Origin: Spongospora subterranea f. sp. subterranea
Taxonomy: Eukaryota > Endomyxa: Phytomyxea > Phytomyxea > Plasmodiophorida
DNA length: 64,000 nt
Assembly: GCA_049724395.1 (NCBI GenBank)
Contig: JAUGWO010000136.1
Coordinates: 124,001-188,000, forward strand
Direction of reading: 5' to 3'
Of the stretch, positions 45,938 through 58,100 are shown one piece after another. The notes beneath the pieces are model-generated. The model did no database searches, had not been told where the DNA came from, and was given only the letters and a program-made list of their open reading frames with translations. Positions within the stretch are counted from its first letter, which is position 1, and each line of letters starts with the position of its first letter. The position numbers and the translations under genes were made by a program.

Positions 45938-46263
45938 TAATAATAAAGCAGAACACATTCCGTTTTTAAATCTTATCGAGTAAATTGGGTGCCACTCCTA
46001 ACAGAAAAGCTCGATCTTGTTGAGTTTCTTTGTGTCATAAAAAAGCGGTGTACCTGTAGTGGCGCCAGCCCACAGTCGCCGTTTATGTACATGAATACAG
46101 TACACACAAGACATAATTAGTTAAGTGCTACTGCTACATACATTTAGCTGTATTTACTGTACAGTATGTGGAATTCGAGGCCGATTGCTAATCCTGTGTT
46201 ATCGTGGGTTGGCCTTTCTCAAATTAATCAACGATCTTGTCGAGTGGGATAGCCGGTCATCCA
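45938..46263. other. Intergenic region upstream of ARP3
   Basis: Begins with the NTH1 polyadenylation-type AATAAA (45942-45947). The rest is AT-rich with short direct words (TACTGTACAGTA near 46160, a 12-base palindrome) and presumably contains the ARP3 promoter. No gene seen. Confidence 0.5.
45942..45947 (+). terminator. Putative polyadenylation signal AATAAA of NTH1
   Basis: Canonical hexamer 4 bases after the NTH1 stop codon; position unusually close to the stop, which fits the very short 3' ends seen throughout this contig. Confidence 0.4.
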
Positions 46264-47875
46264 ATGTCGGCACCGAGCGTGCCTGAGGGCTTGAAACCGC
46301 CCATGGTGATCGACAATGGCACAGGGTCAGTGCCTTGATTGAAACGCGTTCCTTTTTTTTATCTGCTTACGCAGATACACAAAAATGGGGTTTGCGGGCA
46401 ATGCCGAGCCTAACTTTATCGTTCCAACATTGATCGCAAACCAAGTTCCCGGCCAAGGAAAAAAGGTTAATATAAAGTCACAATGACGATGCACGTTTCT
46501 GACTGTCAAGTTTGTTTTTTCAGGTCAGCGAAGTTCAGGATTTAGATTTTTTCATCGGCAAAGAAGCGGCCGACGTCCGTCGTAACTACGCCATTGATTA
46601 TCCTATACGGCATGGGATTATTGATAACTGGGATAACATGGAGAAGTTTTGGCAAAGATGCATCTACCAGTATTTACGTGCCGATCCCGAGGAACATTAT
46701 GGTAATTTCTCAGTCTACGTATAATTCATAGGACTTATACTGATTAGTTTTACTTACCGAGCCCCCCATGAACACTCCCGAGAATCGCGAATATACCGCT
46801 GAAATCATGTTTGAAACTTTCAATGTCCCAGGCATGTACATTGGCGTTCAAGCAGTTTTAGCACTTATTGCATCGTGGGCATCGGAAAGCGTGACGAGGA
46901 CGCTGACAGGAACTGTAATTGATTCTGGGGATGGTGTAACACATATTATTCCTGTTGTCGAAGGTTATGTCATCGGCAGCTGTATTAAGCACATTCCTTT
47001 AGCTGGAAGTGATATCACGAAGTCAGAACGGATGTTGCAACCACCTCTCAACTCTTATTCAAAATTCCCAGGTTTATTCAGCAACAACTTCGGGAACGTA
47101 ATGAGAAATTACCACCCGAAGACTCTCTGCTGATTGCCCGAAGAATCAAGGAAAAATATTGCTATGTTTGTCCCGATATTGTTAAAGAATTCGGCAAATA
47201 CGATGCGGAACCTTCAAAATTTTTCAAACTTGAGAATATTGTCCTGCCTTCCACTATGTTTTTTCACTCATGTTCTAACTTTTTTTCAGTCAAACACAAA
47301 AACGTCTCAATCCAACGATATCGATGTGGGCTATGAACGGTTTCTCGGTCCAGAAATATTTTTTAGCCCAGAAATCTTCAGCTCTGATTTCACTGTGCCT
47401 TTGCCGAACGTTGTTGATGAAACCATACAAGCTTGCCCAATCGACACCAGACGACCTCTTTATCGCAATATCGTGTTATCAGGCGGGTCGACAATGTTCA
47501 AAGATTTTGGACGGCGTATTCAAAGAGACGTCAAACGTCTAAACGATCTCCGTTTCACGAAAGTAATCATTTTCTCTTCATTAAAGACGCTGTTTTTCAA
47601 CCTCGTTTTCAGGCGGAATCTTTAGCAGGAGGCAAAATACAAGTGAACCGAATGGAAGTTAACGTTATCTCCCATCGCATGCAAAGATTCGCTGTCTGGT
47701 TTGGTGGAAGTATGCTGGCTTCCATGGTAACGTCACGCTGCTCAATTATTGCAAAACTGCTATTCATATTTGTGATTGTTAGCCTCAGTTTTACAAGAAC
47801 AGTTATTCGAAAGCAGATTACGAAGAAATTGGTCCTCGAATCGCCCGGCATAACGCGGTGTTCTCCCTTATCTAG
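46264..47875 (+). CDS. ARP3: Actin-related protein 3 (Arp2/3 complex)
   Basis: Starts [20 protein letters not shown], with a ~49-bp intron (46326-46374) inside the first actin nucleotide loop ([13 protein letters not shown]). Exons continue with [72 protein letters not shown] and [20 protein letters not shown]. Next come [20 protein letters not shown] and [20 protein letters not shown]. The last exon is [30 protein letters not shown]. Motif order is that of ARP3, not actin ([18 protein letters not shown]). It nucleates branched actin at membranes. At least six short introns. Downstream, 83 bp separate it from the opposing epimerase gene. Confidence 0.94.
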
Positions 47876-47958
47876 TTTAAGCAATAAAAAAAAATATGGT
47901 TTTGCGCCTTGTGAAACTTTAAAACAGCAAGTCATTTTTTTGCAAATTGCGTTTACAA

Positions 47959-49115
47959 TTAAACGGAGAACATTTTTCTCAGCATCACAACGGTTCCGAT
48001 TAAGGCGGCAACGGCGAAAGCCACATTCATATGAGCACTTCTACTGCGTCCATCATTTGTTTCTTTCAGGGGATTTTGCAACATCCACTCAACACTGGAG
48101 GCGATGGCATCACTTGCTGGTCGATATTTATAACCTAACTCGGATATTGCTTTCTCAGAAGAAAAGTAGCAGAACATATTTGCTGGGAGAACCTGTGATG
48201 TACCATAGCTTAACAAATGATTTGGCAAGGGTGGGCGATGTTACCTTTTCCAGTGGTAGGAAACCAAGTCTACCAAAAACAAGCTGAATCCACATAGGAA
48301 TTGGCAAATAGGGGGGCTTGACTTTCGCAACCGATGCTATTAGTTGAAACATTGTCTTAAGGGTGATATTTTCACCTCCTAAGATATATCGTTCTCCTTT
48401 TCTTCCACGCTGCCACGCAGATACCATCCCACTGCAAACATCATCCACATGGACGACATTGATGCCACCTTTGGCATAGAACGGAAACTTTCCTGACGCA
48501 ACTCTTCTTTGAACGCTTCTAGAAGATTTCAAGGCATCTCCAGGACCGTAAACGTTGCATGGATTGACAATAACGACGTCAAGCCCACGCTCGTTGCATA
48601 ATTTTAATAATGCTTGCTCACTTGCCAGTTTACTCTCACCATAACCTAACCGATGCTCCGACAAGTTATACGAAGAATTTTCATTTCGAAGTGGATCGTC
48701 CTGTTTCCAGTTAAATCCCAATGCCGCCATTGATGAGCAGTGAATCATGCGACAGCCTGTGATATGATGAATCGCATAACTTCGTCGTGAAACGAGTTTA
48801 CCTTGTTGGATGCACGCTTCAGCAACATTCACGGCGCCACCCACATTTACTTTGAATAAATTCGACCTGTCTGCCGGGGAGTAGAGTATAAGGGGCAGCT
48901 AAGTGGAACACCACATCCATTCCTTGAACAGCACGAATTACGGTGTCGGGGTCGGTCACATCGCCGACGATAACATTCGACAAGGGCACTTCGATGGAGG
49001 ATGCATCAAGCGCCATATACCGTGAAAAAATAAAAACATCGTGGCCTTGATCAGCTAGATGGCGGCAGAGCGCATTGCCCAAAAATCCAGCTCCACCAGT
49101 CACGAGGCAGCGCAT
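47959..49115 (-). CDS. NAD(P)-dependent epimerase/3-beta-HSD/dihydroflavonol-reductase-like protein with C-terminal TM helix
   Basis: Extended short-chain dehydrogenase. It starts MRCLVTGGAGFLGNALCRHL (Rossmann GGxGFLG), then AVQGMDVVFHLAA. After an intron come NVGGAVNVAEACIQQGK, HCSSMAALG and the active site YGESKLASEQ (Y-x3-K). NPCNVYGPGDAL and VHVDDVCSGMVSAWQRGRKG follow. The C-terminal exon reads FSSEKAISELGYKYRPASDA and ends with a TM helix (NVAFAVAALIGTVVMLRKMF). Resembles sterol C4-decarboxylase (ERG26/NSDHL)-type or DFR-like enzymes; the TM anchor suggests ER membrane and a lipid or sterol substrate, but this is inference. Convergent with ARP3. Confidence 0.85.
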
Positions 49116-49487
49116 TACGATAATGAATATAGGGATTAGTCGATTCCAACGAAGACGATGAGGATTGTGCGTATCGGCACGACATTTGACAGGAATGAGC
49201 AGTTACGAGGCACGAGCCGCAACAGTCACTTGTACGCTGCTGTAGTCGTTACAGCCACGAGCCCACGTCGCCTTTTGTGAGGTGAGGGCGGAGGCTCCCC
49301 GCAAATTGATGACGCCCGCGCCTCGAATTCAGCGTCTGGTTCCCCAAGACATGGTGAGTACATACATACGAAGCGTCATGCGCTTCATCTGACTTTTCGT
49401 GTTTTTGCACAGTTTGTAAGAAGATTGGTGGCCAACATGTGATAAACGGACTTGATTATAGTGTACTTGATCAACCTGAATTACTAG

Positions 49488-51229
49488 ATGCAAGAGGATG
49501 TGGATAATTTGTTATCAGGAAGATGGCCATCTGGGATTAGGTCACTTGCTGTATTATCCTTGTCGTTAATCGTTTCCTCGGACCTATCCTTGCTCCTGCT
49601 GTTGAAGTGTATTCAAAATTCTGATCCATCTTTTAGCCCAACACTCGCTCTAATTATAATTACGAGCATTCCGTTCCTCGCCTCAATCAGATGGCTGCGC
49701 ATACCCCATTTGAATCAAAGGTTTTGTCCTTGGACGCTTGAAATGATATGCCCAATCTCATTTTCGATATCAATTTAGGATGGAAACTCGTCGGTTTTTC
49801 CTGCCTTTGTCATGTTATTTGTTATTGTCTGTGATTGGCACAATTGGGTTCATAAATTTGGTCTGGGCATCGTGGATGATGTCAATGGTTCAAGTTTTAG
49901 CTCTATACTCGATAGGTCCAGTGTTCGATATTTTATGTGATTCGATACCATCAGCCCAGGCGCCCTGGTGGTCGAGTACTTCAGCATATTCCTTAATTCC
50001 AATGGCGATAATCAAAATGTCAGGAATTGCGATTATATGTGGCTCGAGTGCCATGTTCGCTTTCGTCTCATACAACTTGAGAACACATCGAATTAGATTT
50101 GATATTCCACATACCGAACAATCATTGCAACTCGTTTTCCTAATTGTTTCTTCTCGTGGTCTGTTTGCAGTCAGGTCCGTTTTGAACCAGGCGTTTATTC
50201 TACAGGCCTATCGACCAAGACAAGAAAATTCTCATGATCATTCCCGGATCGCTCTCATGCATTGCGTCTCTGGATATGTTCAACCCAGGCTTCATCTCCT
50301 AGATCGTCTGTTCGGATCTCGACTATCAATTTTCCGCAGGTCGCTCCTTCTTGGATTTGACCAACGATCGGCTTTGATGTCAGATCAACTGGGACTACAT
50401 TTGCTTTCTTTCCCTATGGCCATATTCACTCATATTTTAAATGGAGAAACTGATCAGGTTGGGTCTATGCCATCGAGCCTTGCTAGGTCTGCTGCTGCCT
50501 CAATAGCTCTATCATCAATAAGCGTTATGTTGGCGGTTAGACCTGCTATATACCAGACAGCGTCCATGACTGTGAATTGGCCAACTCTCACCTGTGCCCA
50601 ATCTCTCACAGATATGATTATCAATCTGTCAGTATTATACTTCTTCTCGAAAAGCACCGACAAGGTTCAAATTATAGCGGCCCTCGCATGCTTGGTTGGG
50701 AACTTGATAATAGCTTATGGTCAAGATATGCACTACCGAATAATTCAGCAATCAATGCTGCTTCGCAATTTACAATTCAGCGATAGCCCGGGAACCATAC
50801 AAAAGTTAGCTAAAGCTCGGAACATTCTGTCGAAATACGAATTTGAACTTTGTCTTCTGAATACCATCATGTTACGTGGTCAGAATCTGAACAATGAACA
50901 GATTCGCAATGACCTCACAGCGAGTTCTCCCCTTCCGGTAAATAGGTTTGAAAAGCTATGTACAAACGGGGTAATCAATTGTTGCTTTGTAGGTGCTCGA
51001 CAGAACCACGGCGGATCAAGCGGTAAACACCGTATCAGAGCCAGCAGCTGATCTAGGAAGCCTCTACAGGCAGAGATTTTTCCATTCTACAGAGAATGGC
51101 TGGAGAAATGGCGTTATTCAAATAAACAGCAAAACTATCACAAATGTTATCGTTTTGTTAACATTCCGGGCGGCGCTTTCCACGCAAAAGGGGGAGTCAC
51201 CTCACTGGCTCCTTCTTGGCCAGAATTAA
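49488..51229 (+). CDS. Unidentified polytopic membrane protein
   Basis: Exon 1 (from MQEDVDNLLSGRWPSG) encodes two or more helices (SLAVLSLSLIVSSDLSLLLL; ALIIITSIPFLASI). Removing a 59-bp intron joins PHLNQR to METRRFFLPLSCYLLL. Further helices follow around SVIGTIGFINLVWASW, MVQVLALYSIGPVFDIL, AIIKMSGIAIICGSSAMFA, LHLLSFPMAIFTHILN, SAAASIALSSISVMLAV and IIAALACLVGNLIIAYG. In total about 9-10 TM segments, then a polar helical tail (LQFSDSPGTIQKLAKARNIL). A transporter-like layout but no signature motif. The 3' end after the intron at 50939-50992 is uncertain (two frames open) and overlaps the 3' end of RABL3. Confidence 0.5.
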
Positions 51230-52138
51230 ATGCAATAACTGTCTGCGTCCTATCAGGAATATTTCTTCGATGCGGCAGTCCGCCCACTTCCTTTTCGCTG
51301 TGATATCTGCGCTTGATTACTTGGTCAATAAAGTCCAAGATTAAGGAACTATCAAACGTCTGGTCTAGAAACGAGCTGACAAATACACGATCAATTCCCA
51401 TCAGCTTTACAGTATCATATAATTCGTCGTATCGCGGCTTCTTTGGATCGTCAACATCCATTTTGCAGCCAACGATGAATATCGGAATACGGCCAAGGTC
51501 TGATTTTGAAGTTGTCTGCGAGATGTGCTGGGCGCCTAGAATGCGGCTACGGCTCTGAAAGTACTGTTAAGCAACCTGATAAGCAATTTGAAAATACTGA
51601 CCGGCTGGCGAGCATCAATAGGATGTTCCTTATGGGCTGCGACTAGCTCCCTGATCCATTTACGTAGGTTTTCAAAAGATTTTGAATTTGTCAGATCGAA
51701 AACCAAAATAATCCCTTTATCGACAATAATTGACTCCTTATGGGCTAGCGATATTGTGTTTTAACATACCATTGATTTGCGAGTAGAACAGAGGTCGGCT
51801 AATATGATGCATTTTGGCGCCACCAACATCAAAAAACTCTACCATGAAACCTTCATTTCGAAACTGGTGCAACTGATAATCGTATTATAATTCGGATAGA
51901 AATTATGACGTTTTATGTACAAACCAATATATGTGTAGCACAACCGATGGTCCACGATGTCTTGACTGGATCACTACTATCATCAACGGCACATAATCGA
52001 TTCAGGAATGCAGTCTTTCCCACACCGGAATCGCCTGTTATACGCTAATTCACAAATCCAGATCTGTGACATCTAACCCCGGCCCTAACCGACGACTAAT
52101 ATCCTGATGTCCCTGAGCGACGACGCCTCAGATATCAT
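51147..52138 (-). CDS. RABL3: Rab-like small GTPase, RABL3 type
   Basis: The first exon MISEASSLRDIRILVV is spliced inside the P-loop to GDSGVGKTAFLNRL. This is followed by SSDPVKTSWTIGCATH, whose SWTIGC is the RABL3 signature (SWTVGC). Then FMVEFFDVGGAKMHHISRPL (WDVGG-type switch II), FYSQINGIILVFDLTNSKSF ENLRKWI, and PIFIVGCKMD. It lacks the usual NKxD (here GCKMD) and has no C-terminal prenylation cysteines, as expected for RABL3. The tail reads FIDQVIKRRYHSEKEVGGLP HRR (human: FDKVIEKRYFLREGNQIPGF PDRKR). RABL3 functions in membrane/ciliary signalling. Confidence 0.87.
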
Positions 52139-52193
52139 CTCTTTAGATTGTGTTTTCGGACTTCCAATAGACGGACAAAGTAATTATCAGGTA

Positions 52194-52315
52194 CACCAGT
52201 AACGAGACTATTTACAAATACGATACATAATCACCAGTAACGAGATTAACCATTTACAAATACGATACACAATCACCAGTAACGAGATTAACCATTTACA
52301 AATACGATACATAAT
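52194..52315. repeat. Three tandem copies of a 42-bp repeat
   Basis: Copies at 52194-52231 (38 bp, lacking TAACC-type bases), 52232-52273 and 52274-52315. The common core is CACCAGTAACGAGATTAACC then ATTTACAAATACGATACATAAT. The last two copies differ at one base. It lies between the RABL3 start (52138) and the ERV41 stop (52344). Confidence 0.97.
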
Positions 52316-52343
52316 CAACAGATAGAGCATGAATGTATTAAGC

Positions 52344-53956
52344 TTAAATCAAAGTTGAATAGCCGGAAATACTACTTTTCCGACGGAATCTATGAATGGT
52401 GGTGTCTATCATTGAGGAAACGGCGAAAACGCCCCCTATGATGGCGCAGAGATTGGTGAAAAATGAAACAATGGATGTGCGCTGATCGTCAATCGCCAAC
52501 ATGAACGGCGAGAATTTATACTGTTGAAAAAATGTGTGAACGGCTGAGCGTTTAGACTGAATAAACTAACCTGGAAGAATACACCGGGCATGCCCACGAT
52601 TTTATCAGGGCCGGAAAATGTTAACTGCCTGTAAAAATCACGAACAGAGACTTGATTTGTCTGTACAGTCCTGCCAAATGAGCTGACATATGTGGTTGGC
52701 GTCAATTCGATATGATATTGGAATAAGCCAGACCGAAGCTCATCCTTCTGCTGAAACGTTATCATTGTGTGTCATTATGAGAAGTCACGTACCGTCGGTT
52801 GGCGCCGGAACCAACCTTGTCCATGAGCTCAATGAGTTCTGCGCCTGACCACTGTATCGTGGTCCGAAATTCACATAATGAATGGTGTGAGAAGTGTTGA
52901 AAAACGGAATATCACCTAATAAGAACCGTAAGCATGACCTGATAATATTGCGGTTGAGTGATTGGTTACTCATTCGGAAGTTGTGAATATGATGCCCTGA
53001 AACATGGCTTAGCGACCTGCCACAGTTACGAAAACCAAAGAGAATATGTTTTTACCTTGCGACTTATGGGATCTCCCAATTGCAATATGGAAATTCCCTT
53101 CAACCTTATTCACTAACAAAGACCCACGAAAAGAGCAACCTTCAGCGCCAGACCGCTGCTCATTAACACGGTGATCGCTCCCAACCAATGACATAAGACC
53201 ATATCCAGGCATTTGAATATCTATGCAACGATCATCAATATAAACTTTTCGAAGGAAACACCTCAAAAATGTACATAATTTGGGTGACGCGTCTTTATCG
53301 ATAAATTCTCGGCCAATTTTGTATCCGTCACTATCCAATCGTTGTTTGAAAATACTCTGGACCACGTTGACCTAGAAACATTGGCAAATCAAAACAAGAG
53401 CACAGATCTTAGAAGACTGTACCTGCTGCTCGCCAGTGACGTCCATAGAATCCACATGAACATCCGCACAACAAATGGCGGGAAATGTCAAATGAAAATC
53501 GATTTCTATAGTTTGCAGCCGGCTTGTATCGACCTACGAATCTAAACAAGTAACAATATGGCCATGACAAAGGCCTGACCTTGAGATGTTCAGAGCGAGA
53601 TGCGAATAGGAACCCAGATAATTCGGAAAAAAAAAGCACGAGCATAGTAATATAGCAAAGAATCGACACTAATACACGATTAAACGATTCAGTTCGAAAC
53701 CATTTCGTCGCAAAGAAGAATAAAACTTACCAATTCCTCCAGCTGCAGTGGAGCTCGAAACCTGGCTACGTTGAGCGGCATCGATTTTTGAAAACATATC
53801 TACAGTTTGAACACGACGCGCCCATGATGGCAGATGACGTTGTTGACGATCTGGGGAGGCGGGCCCATCAGCATTTCGCCGGCGTACCGTGTTTCCAGCG
53901 TCCATATGTACCGCATGATCATTCCGGGCAGGTTGGAGTAATGCCTCATCCTCCAT
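52344..53956 (-). CDS. ERV41: COPII cargo receptor of ERV41/ERGIC2 type
   Basis: The N-terminal cytosolic part WARRVQTVDMFSKIDAAQRS, TAAGGI (family: vreLDAFPKv...tasGG) is followed by a TM helix (YITMLVLFFSELSGFLF). The lumenal domain reads DTSRLQTIEIDFHLTFPAIC CADVHVDSMDVTGEQQ, EGCSFRGSLLVNKVEGNFHI AIGRS, HTIHYVNFGPRYSG and GLFQYHIELTPTTYVSSFGR. The last exons contain GPDKIVGMPGVFF, then QYKFSPFMLAIDDQR and the second TM (FFTNLCAIIGGVFAVSSMID), ending SISGYSTLI. It cycles between ER and Golgi in COPII vesicles. Start could be at 53956 or 53905; upstream hydrophobic frames are not part of it. Confidence 0.83.
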
Positions 53957-54140
53957 GAGACGACAACCCCCACCAAACCAGGAATAAATCCGAACAAAGA
54001 TAAAAAGCAAAGTTCTTGTATGTGTATCCACTTGCGGCCTTTTGCTCGAGAGTCACGGATGTATTTCCCTATTATGACGATCCTCTGCCGCCGAAATTCG
54101 AAATTTACCATTTTGCTGGCAATCAAATATCCACCTGCCA

Positions 54141-54516
54141 TCGTGTCAATTTTGGCATCGTCGGTGGACAGTGGGTCTAGCCTTTTCTTCAGGAGGTTTT
54201 CAATACCGTTGACCCCGAAAGCCAGGTTTACCTGTCGTTTCCAGTTAATGAAATCACTATTCCCCCTTTCATTGGGTATGGGCTCATCACATTGCTAACA
54301 TGGGACCCAAAAGGTACTATGATGGTACAAGGCCATCATTCTCGGGTCTTGATAAACCTAGGACTTTCAAATGATTACAGTAGAAACTGTTGGTAAAGAT
54401 TCCGCCACCGACAGGGAGTATTGATTTCATCAATTGGAAACGACAGGAATCCAGGCTTTTATGGCCAACGGCGTTTTGATCCCTGTCCACCAACGATTCC
54501 AAAATCGGCACGATTG
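54141..54516. repeat. Diverged inverted duplication (arms about 110-130 bp)
   Basis: Left arm 54141-54270 (+ orientation) and right arm 54408-54516 (reverse complement) share TTTTGG.ATCGT.GGTGGACAG and a second block CTGTCGTTTCCA.TT.ATGAA. The first 31 bases differ at 4 positions; the second block is about 85% alike. The left arm has ~20 extra bases between blocks. Both arms translate to related peptides (IVSILASSVDSG; IVPILESLVDRD; CRFQLMKS in both). It therefore looks like an inverted copy of an old coding fragment of an unrecognised protein. Confidence 0.8.
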
Positions 54517-54589
54517 TAGGATCCGTTTTCATAGACGACGCGCTTGAAAAGAAGACGACAAGCGAAGCTTGGAGGTACATTTACTTTCC

Positions 54590-55150
54590 ATCGCCGGCAA
54601 GATATCGGATTACAAGTCGATAGAAATTATATCCGAGTTTTGAAAAAATGACTCGCCAACGAAGTCATTGATTTTATCAACATTAAAAAGGAGCGGTACC
54701 TAAACTTGAAAGGCAATTTGCAGTTGTCGGCACTGAATGCGATTCTAGTCTGCACAGACACAAATTTGAAAGTCTTGTTGAGGCTTGCAGCCGCAACTCC
54801 TCAACCATCGAGTTTGACCACCTTATCAGCAGATTTCAGGAGGCGGAAATGACCCGTATCAAGCCGAAATTGCTTTGAAGACGTCCACGATAACTTGCAG
54901 TTTCTGCAAAGGCCTAATTTTTTTTTTGGAGAATAGGATAATCAAAATCTTATTTGAACGGCTTAGTGTGCTCCCAATTACTCTGATTTTCTTCAAATCA
55001 CTCAATAATTTTTTTAACCTCATTGATATCTAGTGTAAATTCTGACGATTTTCCAGTGAGTTTACTGCTGAATTGCACAAGTGTTATCATCGCCTGTGTG
55101 ACGAACAATGCTTTTTGCCCGTCCTCCCCTTTACTAACAAGGTTTCGCCT
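54590..55150 (+). pseudogene. Decayed coding fragment of an unrecognised gene
   Basis: Frame pieces such as NLQLSALNAILVCTDTNLKV and, one frame away, LERQFAVVGTECDSSLHRHK FESLVEACS with SRFQEAEMTRI look protein-derived but are out of frame with each other and flanked by stops. The neighbouring inverted duplication may come from the same family. No start, no recognisable domain. Low confidence that this is more than chance open sequence. Confidence 0.25.
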
Positions 55151-55164
55151 GCTTATCGAAAAAC

Positions 55165-58100
55165 ATGGCCGTAGAGACGCAGAACATCACCAATGACACC
55201 TTCATATGGAAAAACGAAATAAGAAATGACGTCTTCGCGTTCATGCATTTTTTGAATAATTTGCCGTTGATCACTCCACCGTATTGGTTTTCGCTAATAC
55301 TGACATCTGTACGTGAACGCGTTCTCGATATTGCAATCTTGAATGCTGTGCCTTATCGAGTCCTTGAAAGGTCGAGCTGGTCCAAGCTCTAGGGTTGCTG
55401 TTTCTTTCGACGGAGATCATTCAATGGAATGGGGCGATTGAGGATCTAGTCGCCACCATTTCTTCCAGATTCAGGCTAGGCTTCATCACTGACCCTGGCA
55501 ACGCCAGCAGTGCGCTGGTGTGGTCAATACATGTTGTTTTGATCATCACGATCCTGTATTCGATAGTAATTGGTAAACGGATCAGAGAGGTGGACGTTCC
55601 TTCACACATCATCGCAATTCTGTTCTGATTCAGTTATCTAGAAACGCAACTGGAACTACGGGATCTCGATATTATTGGTGGGCGGATTCTGCCACTCCAT
55701 CTGCACCATTCTCTTCGTTCCCATCGTTGTGCTGCTGGTCAACAATTTACAGTGCTTTTCAATCACTTGTTATGGTCGGTTATCAAACAATCTCTGGCCC
55801 ATTTGGTTCAAACAGCAGCACTTATAGATTTTGGTCACGTTCTGTCTGTTATTCTGACCGGGAGTACACTACTATCATTCGTGCTATTTAGTGTTGTGAT
55901 TGTTTCAACCGTGTTTGATCAAGATCCGTGTAAGGGTTCACCGAATAACGGCCCTTATGCGTTTCCCACAGCTGGGCGTCTGATCGTTACCTCAGTAACA
56001 GGTATATACTGGACTCGTGGTCGTATTCACTGTTAAATAACGTTGACATGACATTTGTTCAGCTCTGCTCCTACTTCTGTGTCCTCAATCCATTGCATTG
56101 TATATGCTCTTTCTAATAATTATCAGCGTCTCCACCGGATACGTCGCATATCTCTATACGTACTACCAACCATTTTACTCCAAGAACTATGTTCGTTTTA
56201 TGGCTGTGTCGTCATGGGTCATATGTTGGACGTCCTTATGCAAAGTCTTTACATCCACCGTGTACCTATTGTCAGTTGAACTTATCTAGCCCCACTGCGG
56301 TGACTACAGCTTTCTGTTTGTTCAGGCAAGGCGACGATACTGGAGCATCTAGCCTGTATTTGTTTGGTGTTCCATTAATCATTCTGACTATTCCTCTAAT
56401 GTGCGACATGCGGCGCTCGAAAGTGATTGGCAGATCTGTAGAAGATATCAAATCTGAACTCGAATTGGAAATGAAGGTTCATTACTCATGTTTCGTCGTT
56501 TTTAAGAATGACCAGTGTGCTCAGGTCCGCTTTTTGCTTCAAGATAAAGCCATCACATCAGAGCTCTTACATCACTGTGAAGAACTTTGGACTGATTGCA
56601 TTAGTCGGTAGAATTTGCAATTAGTTCAAAAGTTGTGTTTCCCTGACTTTTAGTGGTTTAGGTATCCTACATCGGCAAAGGCATACATGTATCGAGGAAA
56701 CTTCTATGAACGACGTATAAAGCGCCCCTATTTAGCTCTGGCAATGTACAACAAGGTGCATTAGCGTTTACGTTACATGTTCTATGGCTTACCCTCAAAT
56801 TCAGGCTTTGAGTCTGTCCACGACATTTTTTGACCAAGCGTTAAGTTCGAGAGGGCAATACAACATAGCAAGTTTGCATTTAGGCCAGGTGTTTGCCCGC
56901 ATCCTGAACTACGAGAAGGATTTAGACAGTGCCAGATCATTCGATATAGCATCATCCCGCACCTCGGTAAGGGTATTCTCGTTCCAGGAGGCGTTATTGA
57001 TTGCCAGCATTCAGATTGCATTTTGGGACGAAGCTTCTGCTTCGGCTCCAGATGCCACCAAATTGTATAATCTTATGACAAAACTATCGACAGAAATAGA
57101 AAAGACTGAATCATGTTATCAACGTGTGCTTGATAACGCACCTGATGACGTTTCAAGTCTGCGGGAATATGCTGGATTTCTAATTAATACTGTTAGTTGC
57201 TATCTATTGAAGTTGACAGCCTAGACCTAATTTCAGTCGGGTAAGATAAATGACGTTAAGGGAGGTGAACAGGTTGCGACTCAAGCTATGAATTCATACA
57301 TGGCTCAGCACAAAAAAGGCGAATCTGTCGTCGACTGCAGCGTAGGTTCTATGCCCTTTCCATCAGGAACTTATCACATGAATGCTTTTTCAGAATTCTA
57401 TGCACGTCCTTCTTTCAACAGACGAAAAATCTATCGGAGAGATAGTAACCATCAGCAATACTCTGTGTAAATTACTTGGACATGTCAAATCTGATCTAGA
57501 AGGGACGCACCTTGCGCTGCTGGCCCCGATTATGTTCCGGAAAAGCTTTCATATCTCCATTAACAACATATGTCAACAAGTCGAATGCGAAAGCCAAGGA
57601 GTGCAACAAGTACTCGTGTCGTATCTTCTATTTCGAGTTTGTTTAATTTTTTCCTTTCAGAAGTTCATCGCGCTTCAATCATCTGGATTTCTGCTGATTC
57701 TTGTAATCACATTTAAGTACTTCGCAGACTTAGATAGGCTGTTCATACTTGGATCAGTTCAAGAAGGCCAAGACACTGCAAAACTCTGTCAGCTTTTAGT
57801 TGAGGTGTCGCCAGACGGACGCTCTCATTCTATCATATTTTGCACCGCCGCTTGCAGCGATCTGTTGGGAATCAGCTCAGGTAAGCAACGCCAATGAGTC
57901 AATTCTTCAGTATTTCAGATATTTCAGACATGTTGCAATACCAAAAGCCTTCTATTACTAGTTGGATTCCAAATTACTATGACGGGTTATTATCGTTCAT
58001 GTCAACGAAAGGGGGTTCGAGCGTAGTCAAGGTATGCGATTTCAATGGTAAGTGGACCGGAATACGTTGCCATCATGGCGACACTTCGATTCAAAATGGT

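Noticed and set aside
49297-49410. Possible first exon (MTPAPRIQRLVPQDM) of the polytopic protein
   Set aside because: The best splice gives a stop soon after or a frame without a start codon; the ATG at 49488 is simpler.
53800-54141. Minus-strand 113-codon hydrophobic frame upstream of ERV41
   Set aside because: Overlaps the ERV41 first exon in another frame and lies partly in the duplicated region; no family or splice support.
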